From UBA8337 sp937907245 (GTDB taxonomy: Bacteria; Pseudomonadota; Alphaproteobacteria; RS24), in NCBI GenBank assembly GCA_965219485.1, contig OZ244774.1, positions 930,001 to 994,000 on the forward strand: 64,000 nucleotides of DNA, given 5' to 3'. Under the pieces are notes generated by a model. The model was not told where the DNA came from. It worked only from the letters and a program-made list of their open reading frames with translations, and did no database searches. Position 1 is the stretch's first letter. Each line of letters starts with the position of its first letter. Below, piece after piece: positions 42,970-51,836 of this stretch. Both the position numbers and the translations under genes were made by a program.

Positions 42970-44295
42970 TTAAACGTCAGACCCTGACTGCTTTGGCAGG
43001 AACAGCAAGGCAATGGCGCCCATGAGCGAGCCTATCGCCATAATGGGCGATACAACGTAGAGGCTCATGCCGGCTGCGAATAACAATCCGCCAGCCCACG
43101 GGCCAACCACGGCACCGCCGCGCCCCGTACCAAGCACCACGCCCACGCCTGAGCCCAAAACGGCCGGAGGGAAAGCATAGGCAAACAGTCCAAAAGCGCC
43201 GCCAATAACCGCGAATAAGAAGAAGCCAGCCATTGTGCCAGCTATCAACATCATGGTCAGCGTGCCGGTGAAGAATGGGAAAGCCGCAACCGATATGGCG
43301 CTGCCCATCAGACAAAAAATCATCAAATGCTTGAGGTTAATAACCCGCGAGGCAACGGCCATAGCGATAGAGCCAGTGAGGCCGCCAATACTAATCATGC
43401 CCAGCACGCGCGTGCCCTCTACGGCCGTGTAGCCGATATCGGTTACCGCGGCAGGCATCCATTTAACGAAATAATAATAGGTCAAAATATTGCCCAAATA
43501 ACAAATCATCATAATGATGGTAATGCGTCGCGTATCGCCTTCGAACAAGCGCATAGGAGAGATTTTCTCTTCTGCGTCTGCCGTTGGCGCCGTGACATCA
43601 AAGGCCTCGCCATGGCCCAATTGAGCCAGCGTATCGCTTAGCTTTTTTTCAAAACCGGCTGGACGACGGCGTTCGAGAAAACCGATGGATTCGGGTACCA
43701 GAAAGACAACAACCGGGATGAAGGCAAAACTAATCCAAGCCCCGAAAGTGAAAATTGAACGCCAATCGCCCCCCTCTAGCAACATGCCCGAAAACTGGCT
43801 GGCTAGATAAATGCCGAAAGTATACCCGCCAGCCACCATAATTACGGTTAAACTACGGTTTTTCGCATTACTATATTCAGACGAAAGCGCCGTGGCCGAA
43901 GCCATCATGCCGCCAATGCCAAGCCCCGTAAACACGCGCGAAGCGGCAAGCGTCTCCATATTAAACGCATAGCCAGACCCAGCCATGCCCAGCGTGATAA
44001 TGATGAGGCACAAAAGAAACACCAGCCGACGCCCATATAGGTCGGTTAGCGTGCCAATGAAAATGAGGCCTATGGCCATGCCAATAAATTCGAGAGGTAG
44101 TAAAAAGCCAAGCTCCGCTTTCGAGAGGCCCCACTCTTGCGTGATGCCCGCACCGGCCAGCGAAATGGACATGACATCATAGCCATCTAGCGCCATGGCA
44201 AGAATACAAATTGCAACAACCAACCACTGCCGCCATACCATTGGCGCGGCATCGAGAATTTCACTTGGACGTCTTTTTTTTCCTACATCACTCAT
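42970..44295 (-). CDS. MFS transporter, aromatic acid:H+ symporter type
   Basis: A 12-span major facilitator of 441 aa. MALDGYDVMSISLAG in the first span carries the DGxD motif of the AAHS family (PcaK, BenK relatives). GTLTDLYGRRLVFLL is the loop 2-3 motif A, and PESIGFLERRRP follows span 6. AAHS members import benzoate-type or other small organic acids. The neighbouring lyase gene, 72 bp upstream on the same strand, suggests import of an organic acid broken down through a CoA ester; this is inference. It converges with the MBL hydrolase. Confidence 0.87.
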   Translation of the reverse strand: MSDVGKKRRPSEILDAAPMVWRQWLVVAICILAMALDGYDVMSISLAGAGITQEWGLSKAELGFLLPLEFIGMAIGLIFIGTLTDLYGRRLVFLLCLIIITLGMAGSGYAFNMETLAASRVFTGLGIGGMMASATALSSEYSNAKNRSLTVIMVAGGYTFGIYLASQFSGMLLEGGDWRSIFTFGAWISFAFIPVVVFLVPESIGFLERRRPAGFEKKLSDTLAQLGHGEAFDVTAPTADAEEKISPMRLFEGDTRRITIIMMICYLGNILTYYYFVKWMPAAVTDIGYTAVEGTRVLGMISIGGLTGSIAMAVASRVINLKHLMIFCLMGSAISVAAFPFFTGTLTMMLIAGTMAGFFLFAVIGGAFGLFAYAFPPAVLGSGVGVVLGTGRGGAVVGPWAGGLLFAAGMSLYVVSPIMAIGSLMGAIALLFLPKQSGSDV

Positions 44296-44367
44296 TTTCT
44301 TCTCCCCTGATTTTATCCATTTAGTCTAGGGGCGCGTGTGGCGCCCGAGCAAGCCTTTAATCTCTCC

Positions 44368-45279
44368 CTACATGCCAATTAAGTCAGCTCGATTCACTGT
44401 GTTTTGGAAAAGACGCGCCGAGGCCGCATCGACCATCACGCCTTTATGGCCCACCGAGCCAAGCCCTTCGGCGGCGGCTTTTTCGTAAACGGCAATGACT
44501 TCGCGCGCGAAGTCGACGTCTTCTTGGTTTGGCGAAAAAATATCCAAGGCAGGCTCAATTTGCGCGGGGTGAATGGCCCATTTGCCCACCATGCCCAGCA
44601 TCAAAGAACGCTGGCATTCCACTTTATAGGCTTCCAAATTGTTGAAATCGACAAATGGCCCATCGACGGCGTCAATGCCAGCCGCGCGCGCCGCTATCGT
44701 CATTTGATAGCGTGGATAATGGAAAATATCGCCTGGATAGCCTTCCGTATTGCCGATGTTTTTCATCACCAAACCTTGCGAGGCCGCATAGTCGCCCATG
44801 CCAAAAATCATACATTCCAAACGCTCACAACTGGTCGCAATCTCGGCCACATTTTGCATCGCCTCGACTTCTTCAATTAAAACCTCGAGACCAATTTTGC
44901 GCTCCAAACCTAGTTTCATTTCCAATTGCGTCAGCAAAGTATCGGCAAATTGCACATCCGAGGCATTGAGCGGCTTCGGCAGCATAATCGTATCGATGTT
45001 CTTGCCCGCCTTCTCCACCACCGTGATGATGTCTTCGTAGCACCACTGCGTGCCGATATCATTGACCCGCACACAGCGCACCGTGTCGCCCCAATCGAGA
45101 TGATTAAGCGCATCGACAATCGTCTCGCGCGCGCCCGCTTTGGCCGAAGGCGCGACCGCATCTTCTAAATCGCAAAACACATGATCGGCTTTAGAGGCCG
45201 CCGCTTTGGTCAGCATTTTTTCGCTAACGCCAGGAACCGCCAATTGCGAGCGCCGTAAGCGCATGGGTTTATGGGTCAT
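44368..45279 (-). CDS. HpcH/HpaI-type CoA ester lyase (malyl-CoA lyase/citrate lyase beta-like)
   Basis: A 303-aa TIM-barrel lyase. LRRSQLAVPGVSEKM and VFCDLEDAVAPS at the start, GLEVLIEEVEAMQN in the middle (metal-binding Glu and Asp positions), and a GKWAIHPAQI segment near residue 235 are characteristic of the CitE/Mcl group. Related proteins cleave L-malyl-CoA or beta-methylmalyl-CoA to glyoxylate plus acetyl- or propionyl-CoA. The long C-terminal stretch after IHPAQI fits malyl-CoA lyase better than CitE. Stand-alone occurrence, without citrate lyase alpha or gamma genes, supports this. The exact CoA ester is unproven. Confidence 0.85.
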   Translation of the reverse strand: MTHKPMRLRRSQLAVPGVSEKMLTKAAASKADHVFCDLEDAVAPSAKAGARETIVDALNHLDWGDTVRCVRVNDIGTQWCYEDIITVVEKAGKNIDTIMLPKPLNASDVQFADTLLTQLEMKLGLERKIGLEVLIEEVEAMQNVAEIATSCERLECMIFGMGDYAASQGLVMKNIGNTEGYPGDIFHYPRYQMTIAARAAGIDAVDGPFVDFNNLEAYKVECQRSLMLGMVGKWAIHPAQIEPALDIFSPNQEDVDFAREVIAVYEKAAAEGLGSVGHKGVMVDAASARLFQNTVNRADLIGM

Positions 45280-45326
45280 CCTATTTCCTATCTACTAAAC
45301 TTGGTGGCCTAAACTCTCAGGCGCGC

Positions 45327-47606
45327 CTACTTAAATTTACCATAGCTATGTTCGACATAAATCGGCGACGACCACGCCCGTTCCTCCACGGCAGCCAAAC
45401 AATCATCCGTGGCATCGGTACGCGCATCGCCGTAGCAAATATTCAGCTTCAGGCAATTGCCTTTATCATCATAAGTGCAGCGCAAATTATCAGCGTTGAT
45501 TTTCTTTGTAGGTTCCTGAATGGCGCGCACGTAATATGTCGCCATGCGCTTCGCCTTCGCGAACTCAGGGTCGGTAAAAGTAAACGAGCAGCCGTCTCCT
45601 TTATCTTTGCAGCGGTGGACTTTCCATTTATCCTCAATCAAGTCAGCCACATCCTCATCGGGGCTGGTTTGTGGGCGAATGCGAACCACTTCAATGCGCG
45701 TGATTTTCAAACGCTCTTCCGACGGGTTGAAGCATTCGTTGGCGCATAGTTTTTGCAATCTATCGGCGCCCAAAGCACTGGTCGCATCTTCTGGGCAGCC
45801 TGGCTTTTGTTTATGCGCCCCCACGGCTTTCACCTCAAACACAGGCGATTTCGTGGTTTTGGTTGTACTGCCCATTTTCGTGCCATCTTTGGTGTTGAAC
45901 CAAAGCAAAATTCTAGCGCCGCTGGTGCCATAGGTTTCGCGCGCTTTCATGGCGGCAAAAATCTCTTCCCGACTACGCCCCTCAGAATGCACGGCGGCCA
46001 AACCACCCGTTGTCCAGAAACTCGCTTGGCGCTCCAACTCGGTGGCGCCAAAGCCGCGTTCGGCGACCGTGTCTGGGTCAATTGGCTCCGAGACCGACAC
46101 TTTTTCGCCTTTCGGATAAATCCTTTCCACCAGCTCTTGGCGCAAGCGAACCGCCTCTGTGTTGCGCAAGCGGTCGATATCTTTATAGCCGGTGCCCGGG
46201 CGCGCCCGATGGTTATCGCTCGAGGCAATCACCCCCCAATTTAAACGCGTTGGCGCTTTCGGGTCGTCGAAGTTACGAATGGCTAAAGCATATTGCATGC
46301 TATTGCCGGGCCGATAGCCGAAGCTCGGCAAAAAACAATCTTTGCACTGGCCTGCATCTAGCCATTCTTCAATCTGGGTTCCAGGCACGGTTATATGCGC
46401 CGCTACACTGGCATTGGCGGCATTGCTGCGGGCTTGGGCGGCGCGCACTTCACATAGCGCTTGGCTCTCGCCATCTGCCAAACAGCGCTGCTGGATAATC
46501 TGCCCCGCGCGCCAACAGCTCGGCAAATAATCATCCGTCGGTGCGGGGCAAGTCCCCAAGCCGGTCTCGGCATCATAAAGCACCGAACGCCAATCGCGAT
46601 ATTCTTCCGAATTGCCATGCCCTGACATAACCTCAATCAGCTCCATAGCCTCTGGGCGATTGGCGGCTTTTAAATGCTTATCAAAAGTGGTTGCCGTGGG
46701 GGTATAAAAACCCCAGCTGGTGCCATGTGGAATGATTAGGGGATCGAGGTTTTGTTGCTCGAGGCTTTTGACCAAATGGCCAGGCGTATCGGCAATTTCA
46801 AAACAGTCAGCTGACAATTCATTGGCTGGCACGTCGGGGGCGCAAAGCGGCACTTTCGCAGCCTGGTCCAGAAACGTGCGAATATCATAATAGTCCTGGC
46901 GGTTTTCAAAATCGATAGCGGCCAATCCCAGCGGCACCAAAGACTTGCCATTGGTGCGCAAAGCATCCACCGTCACCCCACCAGAGGCAATGGGACGTTT
47001 GGCTAAATTAGCATCTTCGAGATCTTTAAAAATAACGTTCTTATGGCCATAATGGTCTTCGGGGCGGGCGCCCACTTGCGTCCACTCGAAGCCCACGAAG
47101 CTAACCATATCGGGGCTCTCGCCATTGCTCGATTGGGCGTTGCAGGCGCGAATACTTTGTTTGGTGTCTTCCCAACGTTTGGGCGTCGAGGCCTCTGCGT
47201 GGTCGGTAATCGACCAGAAATCAAGCGCCGAACAATGGCGGGCATAATCACAAGCATCGGCTAAAGGATGAGAGCCCTCGCCGCCATAAATTGGCAGCGA
47301 CCATAAAAACGCATCGGTCGAATTGGTCGTATGCACGTGCAAATCGCCAAATAGAATTTGCTTATCTTTTGGCTCGCTTGAGTTTGCTTTTCCGCCTCGA
47401 CGGCTAAGCTGCAAGGCTTCTGCAATCGCCCGTTGTTCCTCGGCTCTGGCCTGCACTAAAACATCGCTGCGCGCCGCGCCGACAATTTCGCCGGGCCCAC
47501 GGTCTTGCCCAAGCCACCCCTGTTGCGCGGCCAATAAGTAGGCGCCCGTTACAGCAACAACCGTAACCAAAAGGGCGATGGCGGTTTGGCGAATAAGTGT
47601 CAGCAT
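45327..47606 (-). CDS. DUF3604 protein
   Basis: A 759-aa protein with an N-terminal hydrophobic signal or anchor (residues about 8-27) and a DUF3604 domain. Its landmarks are LFGDLHVHTTNSTDAF (HxH), SITDHAEAST, FVGFEWTQVG, LIIPHGTSWGF, GVIASSDNHRARPG and MKARETYGTSGARILLWF. The HxH, DH, HGT and DNH motifs resemble a PHP-type metal phosphoesterase core. The protein is probably periplasmic. Its substrate is unknown. It lies 47 bp upstream of the lyase gene on the same strand. Several Cys near the C-terminus (CANECFN, CTYDDKGNC, CYGD) may form disulfides. Confidence 0.85.
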   Translation of the reverse strand: MLTLIRQTAIALLVTVVAVTGAYLLAAQQGWLGQDRGPGEIVGAARSDVLVQARAEEQRAIAEALQLSRRGGKANSSEPKDKQILFGDLHVHTTNSTDAFLWSLPIYGGEGSHPLADACDYARHCSALDFWSITDHAEASTPKRWEDTKQSIRACNAQSSNGESPDMVSFVGFEWTQVGARPEDHYGHKNVIFKDLEDANLAKRPIASGGVTVDALRTNGKSLVPLGLAAIDFENRQDYYDIRTFLDQAAKVPLCAPDVPANELSADCFEIADTPGHLVKSLEQQNLDPLIIPHGTSWGFYTPTATTFDKHLKAANRPEAMELIEVMSGHGNSEEYRDWRSVLYDAETGLGTCPAPTDDYLPSCWRAGQIIQQRCLADGESQALCEVRAAQARSNAANASVAAHITVPGTQIEEWLDAGQCKDCFLPSFGYRPGNSMQYALAIRNFDDPKAPTRLNWGVIASSDNHRARPGTGYKDIDRLRNTEAVRLRQELVERIYPKGEKVSVSEPIDPDTVAERGFGATELERQASFWTTGGLAAVHSEGRSREEIFAAMKARETYGTSGARILLWFNTKDGTKMGSTTKTTKSPVFEVKAVGAHKQKPGCPEDATSALGADRLQKLCANECFNPSEERLKITRIEVVRIRPQTSPDEDVADLIEDKWKVHRCKDKGDGCSFTFTDPEFAKAKRMATYYVRAIQEPTKKINADNLRCTYDDKGNCLKLNICYGDARTDATDDCLAAVEERAWSSPIYVEHSYGKFK

Positions 47607-47691
47607 GTGAAGCTCCCAAGGCAGGTTTTATTTTACCTAAGATTTGTCGGTTTTGCCCGCCATGTCAAACCCTGAAACAAGGTTTTGCTCT

Positions 47692-48111
47692 CTAGCTTGT
47701 CTCTCTTGGCAATAGCTTGAAAGTCGCCGACGCACGGGCAACCTCTTGTCCTTGGTCATTAAACAAAACAGCCTCACTGAAGGAAACGCTGCGTCCCATA
47801 CGAAGCACTTTGCCTTTGGCGATATATTTGCCTGGATGACCCGCTTTTAGATAGCTGGTTTTAAGCTCTAAAGTCACCTGCCCGCGATATTTCTCAATGT
47901 CCAAAACCGAGCGAGCGGCGACCCCGCAAGCCGTATCCAGCATGGTGGCAAAAGCCCCGCCGTGCAAAATACCCTGCATGTTGAGCCAAATGTCGCCTAG
48001 CTCGAAATGCACCTCGCTGAGGCCGTTTTCCATCCGCACCAACTCACGGCCAATCAGCTCGCTAATTTGCGAGAACGGCTTATCCGGGTCAAACCCTTGC
48101 AACGGCGTCAT
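47692..48111 (-). CDS. PaaI-family hotdog thioesterase
   Basis: A 139-aa hotdog-fold protein with LNMQGILHGGAFATMLDTACGVAA, the HGG(A) catalytic loop of PaaI/DUF4442-type acyl-CoA thioesterases. GQVTLELKTSYLKAG is the central beta strand. The expected product is free acid plus CoA from a small or aromatic acyl-CoA. It overlaps the GST gene by four bases (ATGA) and is the last gene of a three-gene set with the ene reductase and GST, which suggests a detoxification or catabolic unit. Confidence 0.9.
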   Translation of the reverse strand: MTPLQGFDPDKPFSQISELIGRELVRMENGLSEVHFELGDIWLNMQGILHGGAFATMLDTACGVAARSVLDIEKYRGQVTLELKTSYLKAGHPGKYIAKGKVLRMGRSVSFSEAVLFNDQGQEVARASATFKLLPRETS

Positions 48112-48734
48112 AGAGACTTAGCTCCAAGCACCTCATGCGACGCGCACCGCGCCATATAATGGGTGATGTTTTTCATCTCCGGGTCAATCGGCTGGCTTAC
48201 TTTTGAGAGAAACAAAACCAAGGGGTAAACCGCACAATCGACAAATGTCAGCTGGTCGCCACAAATAAAGTCATGGCCTTCCATCTGGGTATCCAACCAG
48301 CTTAACCCGTCGTGGCCTATAAGTTTCATAGTGGCGCCAATGGCGGGGTCAATCCGCATGCGAGAGCCAAAAAACTCAGCCCCCTCGCTATGGCGATAGC
48401 CCATCATCATGGGCGACAGCACCAAATAATCCATTTGCCGCATCCGCATGCGCGAATGCGCCCGTTCGGCCGCAGTAGACCCAATCAAAACAGGGTCAGG
48501 TTTCAACTCTTCTAGATACTCAGCAATGGCGGCAACCTCAGCAATCACTTGCCCTTCTGGCGTCACCAAGGCTGGCAACTGTCCCGCAGGATTAACGCCA
48601 ACAAAAGCATCGCCACGGTTTTCGCCGCCCAATAAATCCACCGAAATGGTTTCCACCTCGATGCCTTTAATGGCCAAAATGTTCTCTACGGCGCGCGGGT
48701 TGGGGGCCATAGGAGCGGTATAAAACTTCAACAT
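48108..48734 (-). CDS. Glutathione S-transferase family protein
   Basis: A 208-aa protein with an N-terminal thioredoxin-like domain (MLKFYTAPMAPNPRAVENIL, then NPAGQLPALVTPEGQVIAEV with the cis-Pro and the Glu-Val glutathione site). A helical C-terminal domain (GDQLTFVDCAVYPLVLFL) has the usual Asp N-cap. The APMAPNPRAV active-site region resembles theta/beta-like bacterial GSTs. It starts one base into the stop of the ene reductase gene and overlaps the thioesterase gene by four bases. Together they suggest glutathione-linked handling of electrophilic or unsaturated compounds; the substrates are unknown. Confidence 0.9.
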   Translation of the reverse strand: MLKFYTAPMAPNPRAVENILAIKGIEVETISVDLLGGENRGDAFVGVNPAGQLPALVTPEGQVIAEVAAIAEYLEELKPDPVLIGSTAAERAHSRMRMRQMDYLVLSPMMMGYRHSEGAEFFGSRMRIDPAIGATMKLIGHDGLSWLDTQMEGHDFICGDQLTFVDCAVYPLVLFLSKVSQPIDPEMKNITHYMARCASHEVLGAKSL

Positions 48735-49834
48735 TACGATAGGCTCATCATGTGATCACGTTCGAAGGCTTTTAGCTGATCAAAATTGCCAGCTTTAATT
48801 TTATTGGCCCATTCCGGATCGCTCAACAAGGCACGGCCCACGCCGACCAAATCAAACTCCCCTTTCTCGAGACGTTCAATAAGCCCATCAATAGGCGCGG
48901 CTTGCGAACTTTCGCCGCCCATGCCGGCCACAAATTCTCCCGTCAAGCCAACGGAGCCCACGGTAATGGTTGGCAAGCCAGTGAGCTGTTTTGTCCAGCC
49001 CGCGAAGTTTAAATCAGAGCCTTCAAATTCAGGTTCCCAGAAACGACGGGTCGAGCAATCGAAGCAATCGATGCCAGCGTCGACCATAGGTTTCAAAAAC
49101 GCTTTCAACTTGTCTGGGTCGGTGGCCATTTTATGTTCGAAGTCTTGCTGTTTCCATTGCGATATACGAATGATAAGCGGGAAGTCTTTGCCCACGGCGG
49201 CGCGCGCTTTCTCTATAATCTCAACGGCAAATGCGGTGCGTTCTTCTAAGGCGCCGCCATATTCATCGTCGCGCTCATTGGTGCCTTCCCAAAAGAACGT
49301 ATCAATCAGGTAGCCATGCGCGCCATGAAACTGCACACCATCAAAGCCCGCTTCACGAGCCGCTTCCGTGCCTTTGGCAAAAGCATCCGCAATATCCGTC
49401 ACGTCTTGTTTGGTCATCGCTTTGCCGACTTCCTTGCCTGGGTATTTTAAACCCGAGGGCGACAAAGTGGCGGCGTCTGGGTTCAGGCCGGAGCCTTCAA
49501 AGCGCATAGAGCCTGTGTGCCAAAGTTGCGGCATCACAAGACCGCCGCCTTCATGCACTTCAGCGGCCACCCGCTTCCAGCCATCCAAGGCTTCTTTGGT
49601 ATGAAAATCGGGAATTTTATCATCCATGCTGGCCGACGGATGGTCGATGGTTGTGCCCTCGGTGATAATAAGGCCCACACCGCCCTCAGCGCGACGGCGA
49701 TAATAGGCGGCCACGTCTTCGGTTGGGTGTCCTCCAGGAGAGAAACTGCGCGTCATCGGCGCCATGACAATACGGTTTGGAATGTCTAATCCGTTCAGGG
49801 TGAACGAAGAAAACAGGGCTGGATAATTTGTCAT
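48734..49834 (-). CDS. Old-yellow-enzyme family alkene reductase
   Basis: A 366-aa FMN TIM-barrel ene reductase. It begins LFSSFTLNGLDIPNRIVMAPMTR, and EVHEGGGLVMPQLWHTGSM, GFDGVQFHGAHGYLIDTFFW (the HGAH substrate-anion site) and the C-terminal DLVGVGRALLSDPEWANKI (phosphate site) are all present. Such enzymes use NAD(P)H to reduce activated C=C bonds such as enones. The frame extends 13 codons upstream; ATG at 49834 with AAGGAG before it is the likely start. It is first in the operon with GST and thioesterase and divergent from hspQ. Confidence 0.93.
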   Translation of the reverse strand: MTNYPALFSSFTLNGLDIPNRIVMAPMTRSFSPGGHPTEDVAAYYRRRAEGGVGLIITEGTTIDHPSASMDDKIPDFHTKEALDGWKRVAAEVHEGGGLVMPQLWHTGSMRFEGSGLNPDAATLSPSGLKYPGKEVGKAMTKQDVTDIADAFAKGTEAAREAGFDGVQFHGAHGYLIDTFFWEGTNERDDEYGGALEERTAFAVEIIEKARAAVGKDFPLIIRISQWKQQDFEHKMATDPDKLKAFLKPMVDAGIDCFDCSTRRFWEPEFEGSDLNFAGWTKQLTGLPTITVGSVGLTGEFVAGMGGESSQAAPIDGLIERLEKGEFDLVGVGRALLSDPEWANKIKAGNFDQLKAFERDHMMSLS

Positions 49835-49915
49835 GACGGCTCCTTGGTTGCATAACATGAATATGGATGCCAAACTTATCCTGCGTTAAGGTAATTGCAA
49901 GACTATCTTGCAAGA

Positions 49916-50278
49916 ATGAATGACATAAACCAAATAAACGGAGCTTACGTGCAGAGCAGAACAGCAAAATTTCAAATTGGCGACATCGTGAAGCACAGAT
50001 TCTTCGAATTTCGTGGCGTGATATTTGACGTAGACCCGGTATTTGCCAATACCGAAGAATGGTGGGAATCGATTCCCGCCGACGTTCGCCCCCGCAAAGA
50101 CCAGCCGTTTTACCATCTGCTGGCCGAAAATGACCAAACCGAATATATCGCCTATGTGTCAGAGCAAAACCTGCTGACGGACACCTCTGAGGAACCGGTT
50201 CGTCATCCACAAGTGGATGAAATATTCGATGCCTTCGACGGCTCGCGGTATGCCGTTCGGGTGAACAACACCCATTAA
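49916..50278 (+). CDS. hspQ: HspQ/YccV-like heat shock protein
   Basis: A 120-aa protein with AKFQIGDIVKHRFFEFRGVIFDVDP followed by the WWESIP and DQPFYHLLAEN segments of HspQ, formerly called the hemimethylated-DNA-binding YccV family. In enterobacteria HspQ is a heat-induced specificity enhancer of the Lon protease. An Sm-like beta barrel is expected. The frame extends to a TTG at 49895; ATG 49916 is the first ATG, but no strong ribosome-binding site is seen, so the exact start is open. It is divergent from the ene reductase gene. Confidence 0.88.
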   Translation: MNDINQINGAYVQSRTAKFQIGDIVKHRFFEFRGVIFDVDPVFANTEEWWESIPADVRPRKDQPFYHLLAENDQTEYIAYVSEQNLLTDTSEEPVRHPQVDEIFDAFDGSRYAVRVNNTH

Positions 50279-50345
50279 CCTTGAATTCAAAGACCCGTTA
50301 AGTGAAACAAATGCGCTCCCCCTCCCGACTTTAAGGCTCCTTGTG

Positions 50346-51101
50346 ATGAAACCTATCCTTCGCTTTTTCGGACGCCAAATAATCCGCTATTTGGAAAAAC
50401 CGATTACCAATTACCGCTCTTACCAATTCATCCCCTTGGCAGATTTGGAAGCTTGCCTGAAGCCCGGAGATATTTTGCTCGTGGAAGGCAATCAGCGGGT
50501 TTCCTCGGCGATTAAATATCTAACGCAATCGACTTGGTCGCATGCCGCCTATTATGTTGGCCGCGAAGCTGGCTTGCGCGATGAACATGGCCATAGGGCC
50601 TCGCTTGTGGAAGCCGACCTAAGCCAAGGCGTGATTGCCGCCTCACTGACCAAATACCTTGGCTATAACACGCGTATCTGCCGACCTGAGCTGATTACCG
50701 AAGCGGACCAAAAAGCCGTCTCCGAGTATATTATCGGCTCCATTGGGCACTCCTATGATGTGCGAAATGTTATTGATCTGGCTCGCTATTTATTGCCGCA
50801 ACCGCCAGTGCCCGCCAGTTGGCGCCGAAAAATGATTGCCTTGGGAAGCGGCCAACCCACACAGGCCATTTGCTCGACCCTGATTGCCCGCGCCTTTCAA
50901 ACCGTGAAGTATCCAATATTGCCTGAGATTACGCGCGAAAATCAGCGCGAAGTTATGCATATTCGCCATCATTCGCTGTTTACCCCGCGTGATTTCGACC
51001 TCTCGCCGTATTTCTCGGTCATCAAGCCCACCATAGAAAAACGCCCTGATTACAGGACGTTCGAATGGCAAAGCGCGGAGGAAGAGCCGCTTGCGTCGTG
51101 A
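50346..51101 (+). CDS. YiiX/YebB-like permuted NlpC/P60 amidase
   Basis: A 251-aa protein with LKPGDILLVEGNQRVSSAIKYL and STWSHAAYYVG near residues 35-75: the His and surrounding strand of the permuted papain-like fold (C92/YiiX group). QAICSTLIARAF near residue 180 carries the likely catalytic Cys. Relatives are predicted amidases or lipid/peptidoglycan-linked hydrolases without proven substrates. No signal peptide is visible. It overlaps the start of the acyltransferase gene by 11 bp, and a peptide-binding protein gene follows, so three proteins are made from one message. Confidence 0.84.
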   Translation: MKPILRFFGRQIIRYLEKPITNYRSYQFIPLADLEACLKPGDILLVEGNQRVSSAIKYLTQSTWSHAAYYVGREAGLRDEHGHRASLVEADLSQGVIAASLTKYLGYNTRICRPELITEADQKAVSEYIIGSIGHSYDVRNVIDLARYLLPQPPVPASWRRKMIALGSGQPTQAICSTLIARAFQTVKYPILPEITRENQREVMHIRHHSLFTPRDFDLSPYFSVIKPTIEKRPDYRTFEWQSAEEEPLAS

Positions 51102-51834
51102 CAATAAACCCTACACCGTTCGCTTGTTGAACAATTTTGCGCGTTGGCTCTATACGCGTTGGGTGCTGGTGCCGCAATTTGACAGCGTTGGCACGGGGCT
51201 GGAAATTATCGGCCCGCATCGGCTGGAAGTCTATGGCAAAGACATTCACCTTGGCGATAATGTGCACATGCAAACCTCGAGCGGCAACCTATCGCGACTT
51301 TGCACATGGGCGAACGGCACAACCAAGGCAGATGGCTCAGAGGGCCACGGCCGCATTGATATCGGCAGCAACACTTTGCTGACGCCGGGCTTGCAAATCG
51401 TCTCGGCCAATCATGTAAAAATTGGCGATAATGTGATGATTGCCAGTCGGGTGTATATTTCCGATGCCGATTGGCACGAAATATATGACCGCCTTGCCTC
51501 GCCCGGCGAAACCGCCCCCATTACCCTCGGCAATAACGTGTGGCTAGGAGAAGGGGTGAAAATCTGTAAAGGCGTAACCATTGGCGAGAACAGCGTCATT
51601 GGCGCCGGCTCCGTGGTAACCAAAAATATTGAAGCCAATGTGGTGGCCGCAGGGAATCCCGCTAAAGTAGTGAAACAACTGGATACAAAGCGCCCCATGG
51701 TGACCCGCTCCGCCATGTTTGAAGATATAAAAAATTATAAAAAAACAATGCGTTATTTGCATTACTTAAACCATAAGAATAATAATTACGTGAGCTGGAT
51801 ACGCCAACTCATAAGACCATCTAGAAAGGGCTAA
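51091..51834 (+). CDS. Hexapeptide-repeat (LbH) acyltransferase
   Basis: A 247-aa left-handed beta-helix protein with many hexapeptide turns (HLGDNVHM, DIGSNTLLTPG, KIGDNVMIAS, TLGNNVWLGEGVKICKG, TIGENSVIGAGSVVTKN, VVAAGNPAKVV). It belongs to the maltose/galactoside/capsule O-acetyltransferase superfamily. The C-terminus is basic. The only suitable start is TTG at 51091 inside the previous gene, with an excellent GGAGGAAGAG eight bases upstream. SBP translation begins two bases after its stop. The likely activity is acetyl or acyl transfer from CoA to a sugar, perhaps on a surface glycan. Confidence 0.86.
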   Translation: MRRDNKPYTVRLLNNFARWLYTRWVLVPQFDSVGTGLEIIGPHRLEVYGKDIHLGDNVHMQTSSGNLSRLCTWANGTTKADGSEGHGRIDIGSNTLLTPGLQIVSANHVKIGDNVMIASRVYISDADWHEIYDRLASPGETAPITLGNNVWLGEGVKICKGVTIGENSVIGAGSVVTKNIEANVVAAGNPAKVVKQLDTKRPMVTRSAMFEDIKNYKKTMRYLHYLNHKNNNYVSWIRQLIRPSRKG

Positions 51835-51836
51835 CC

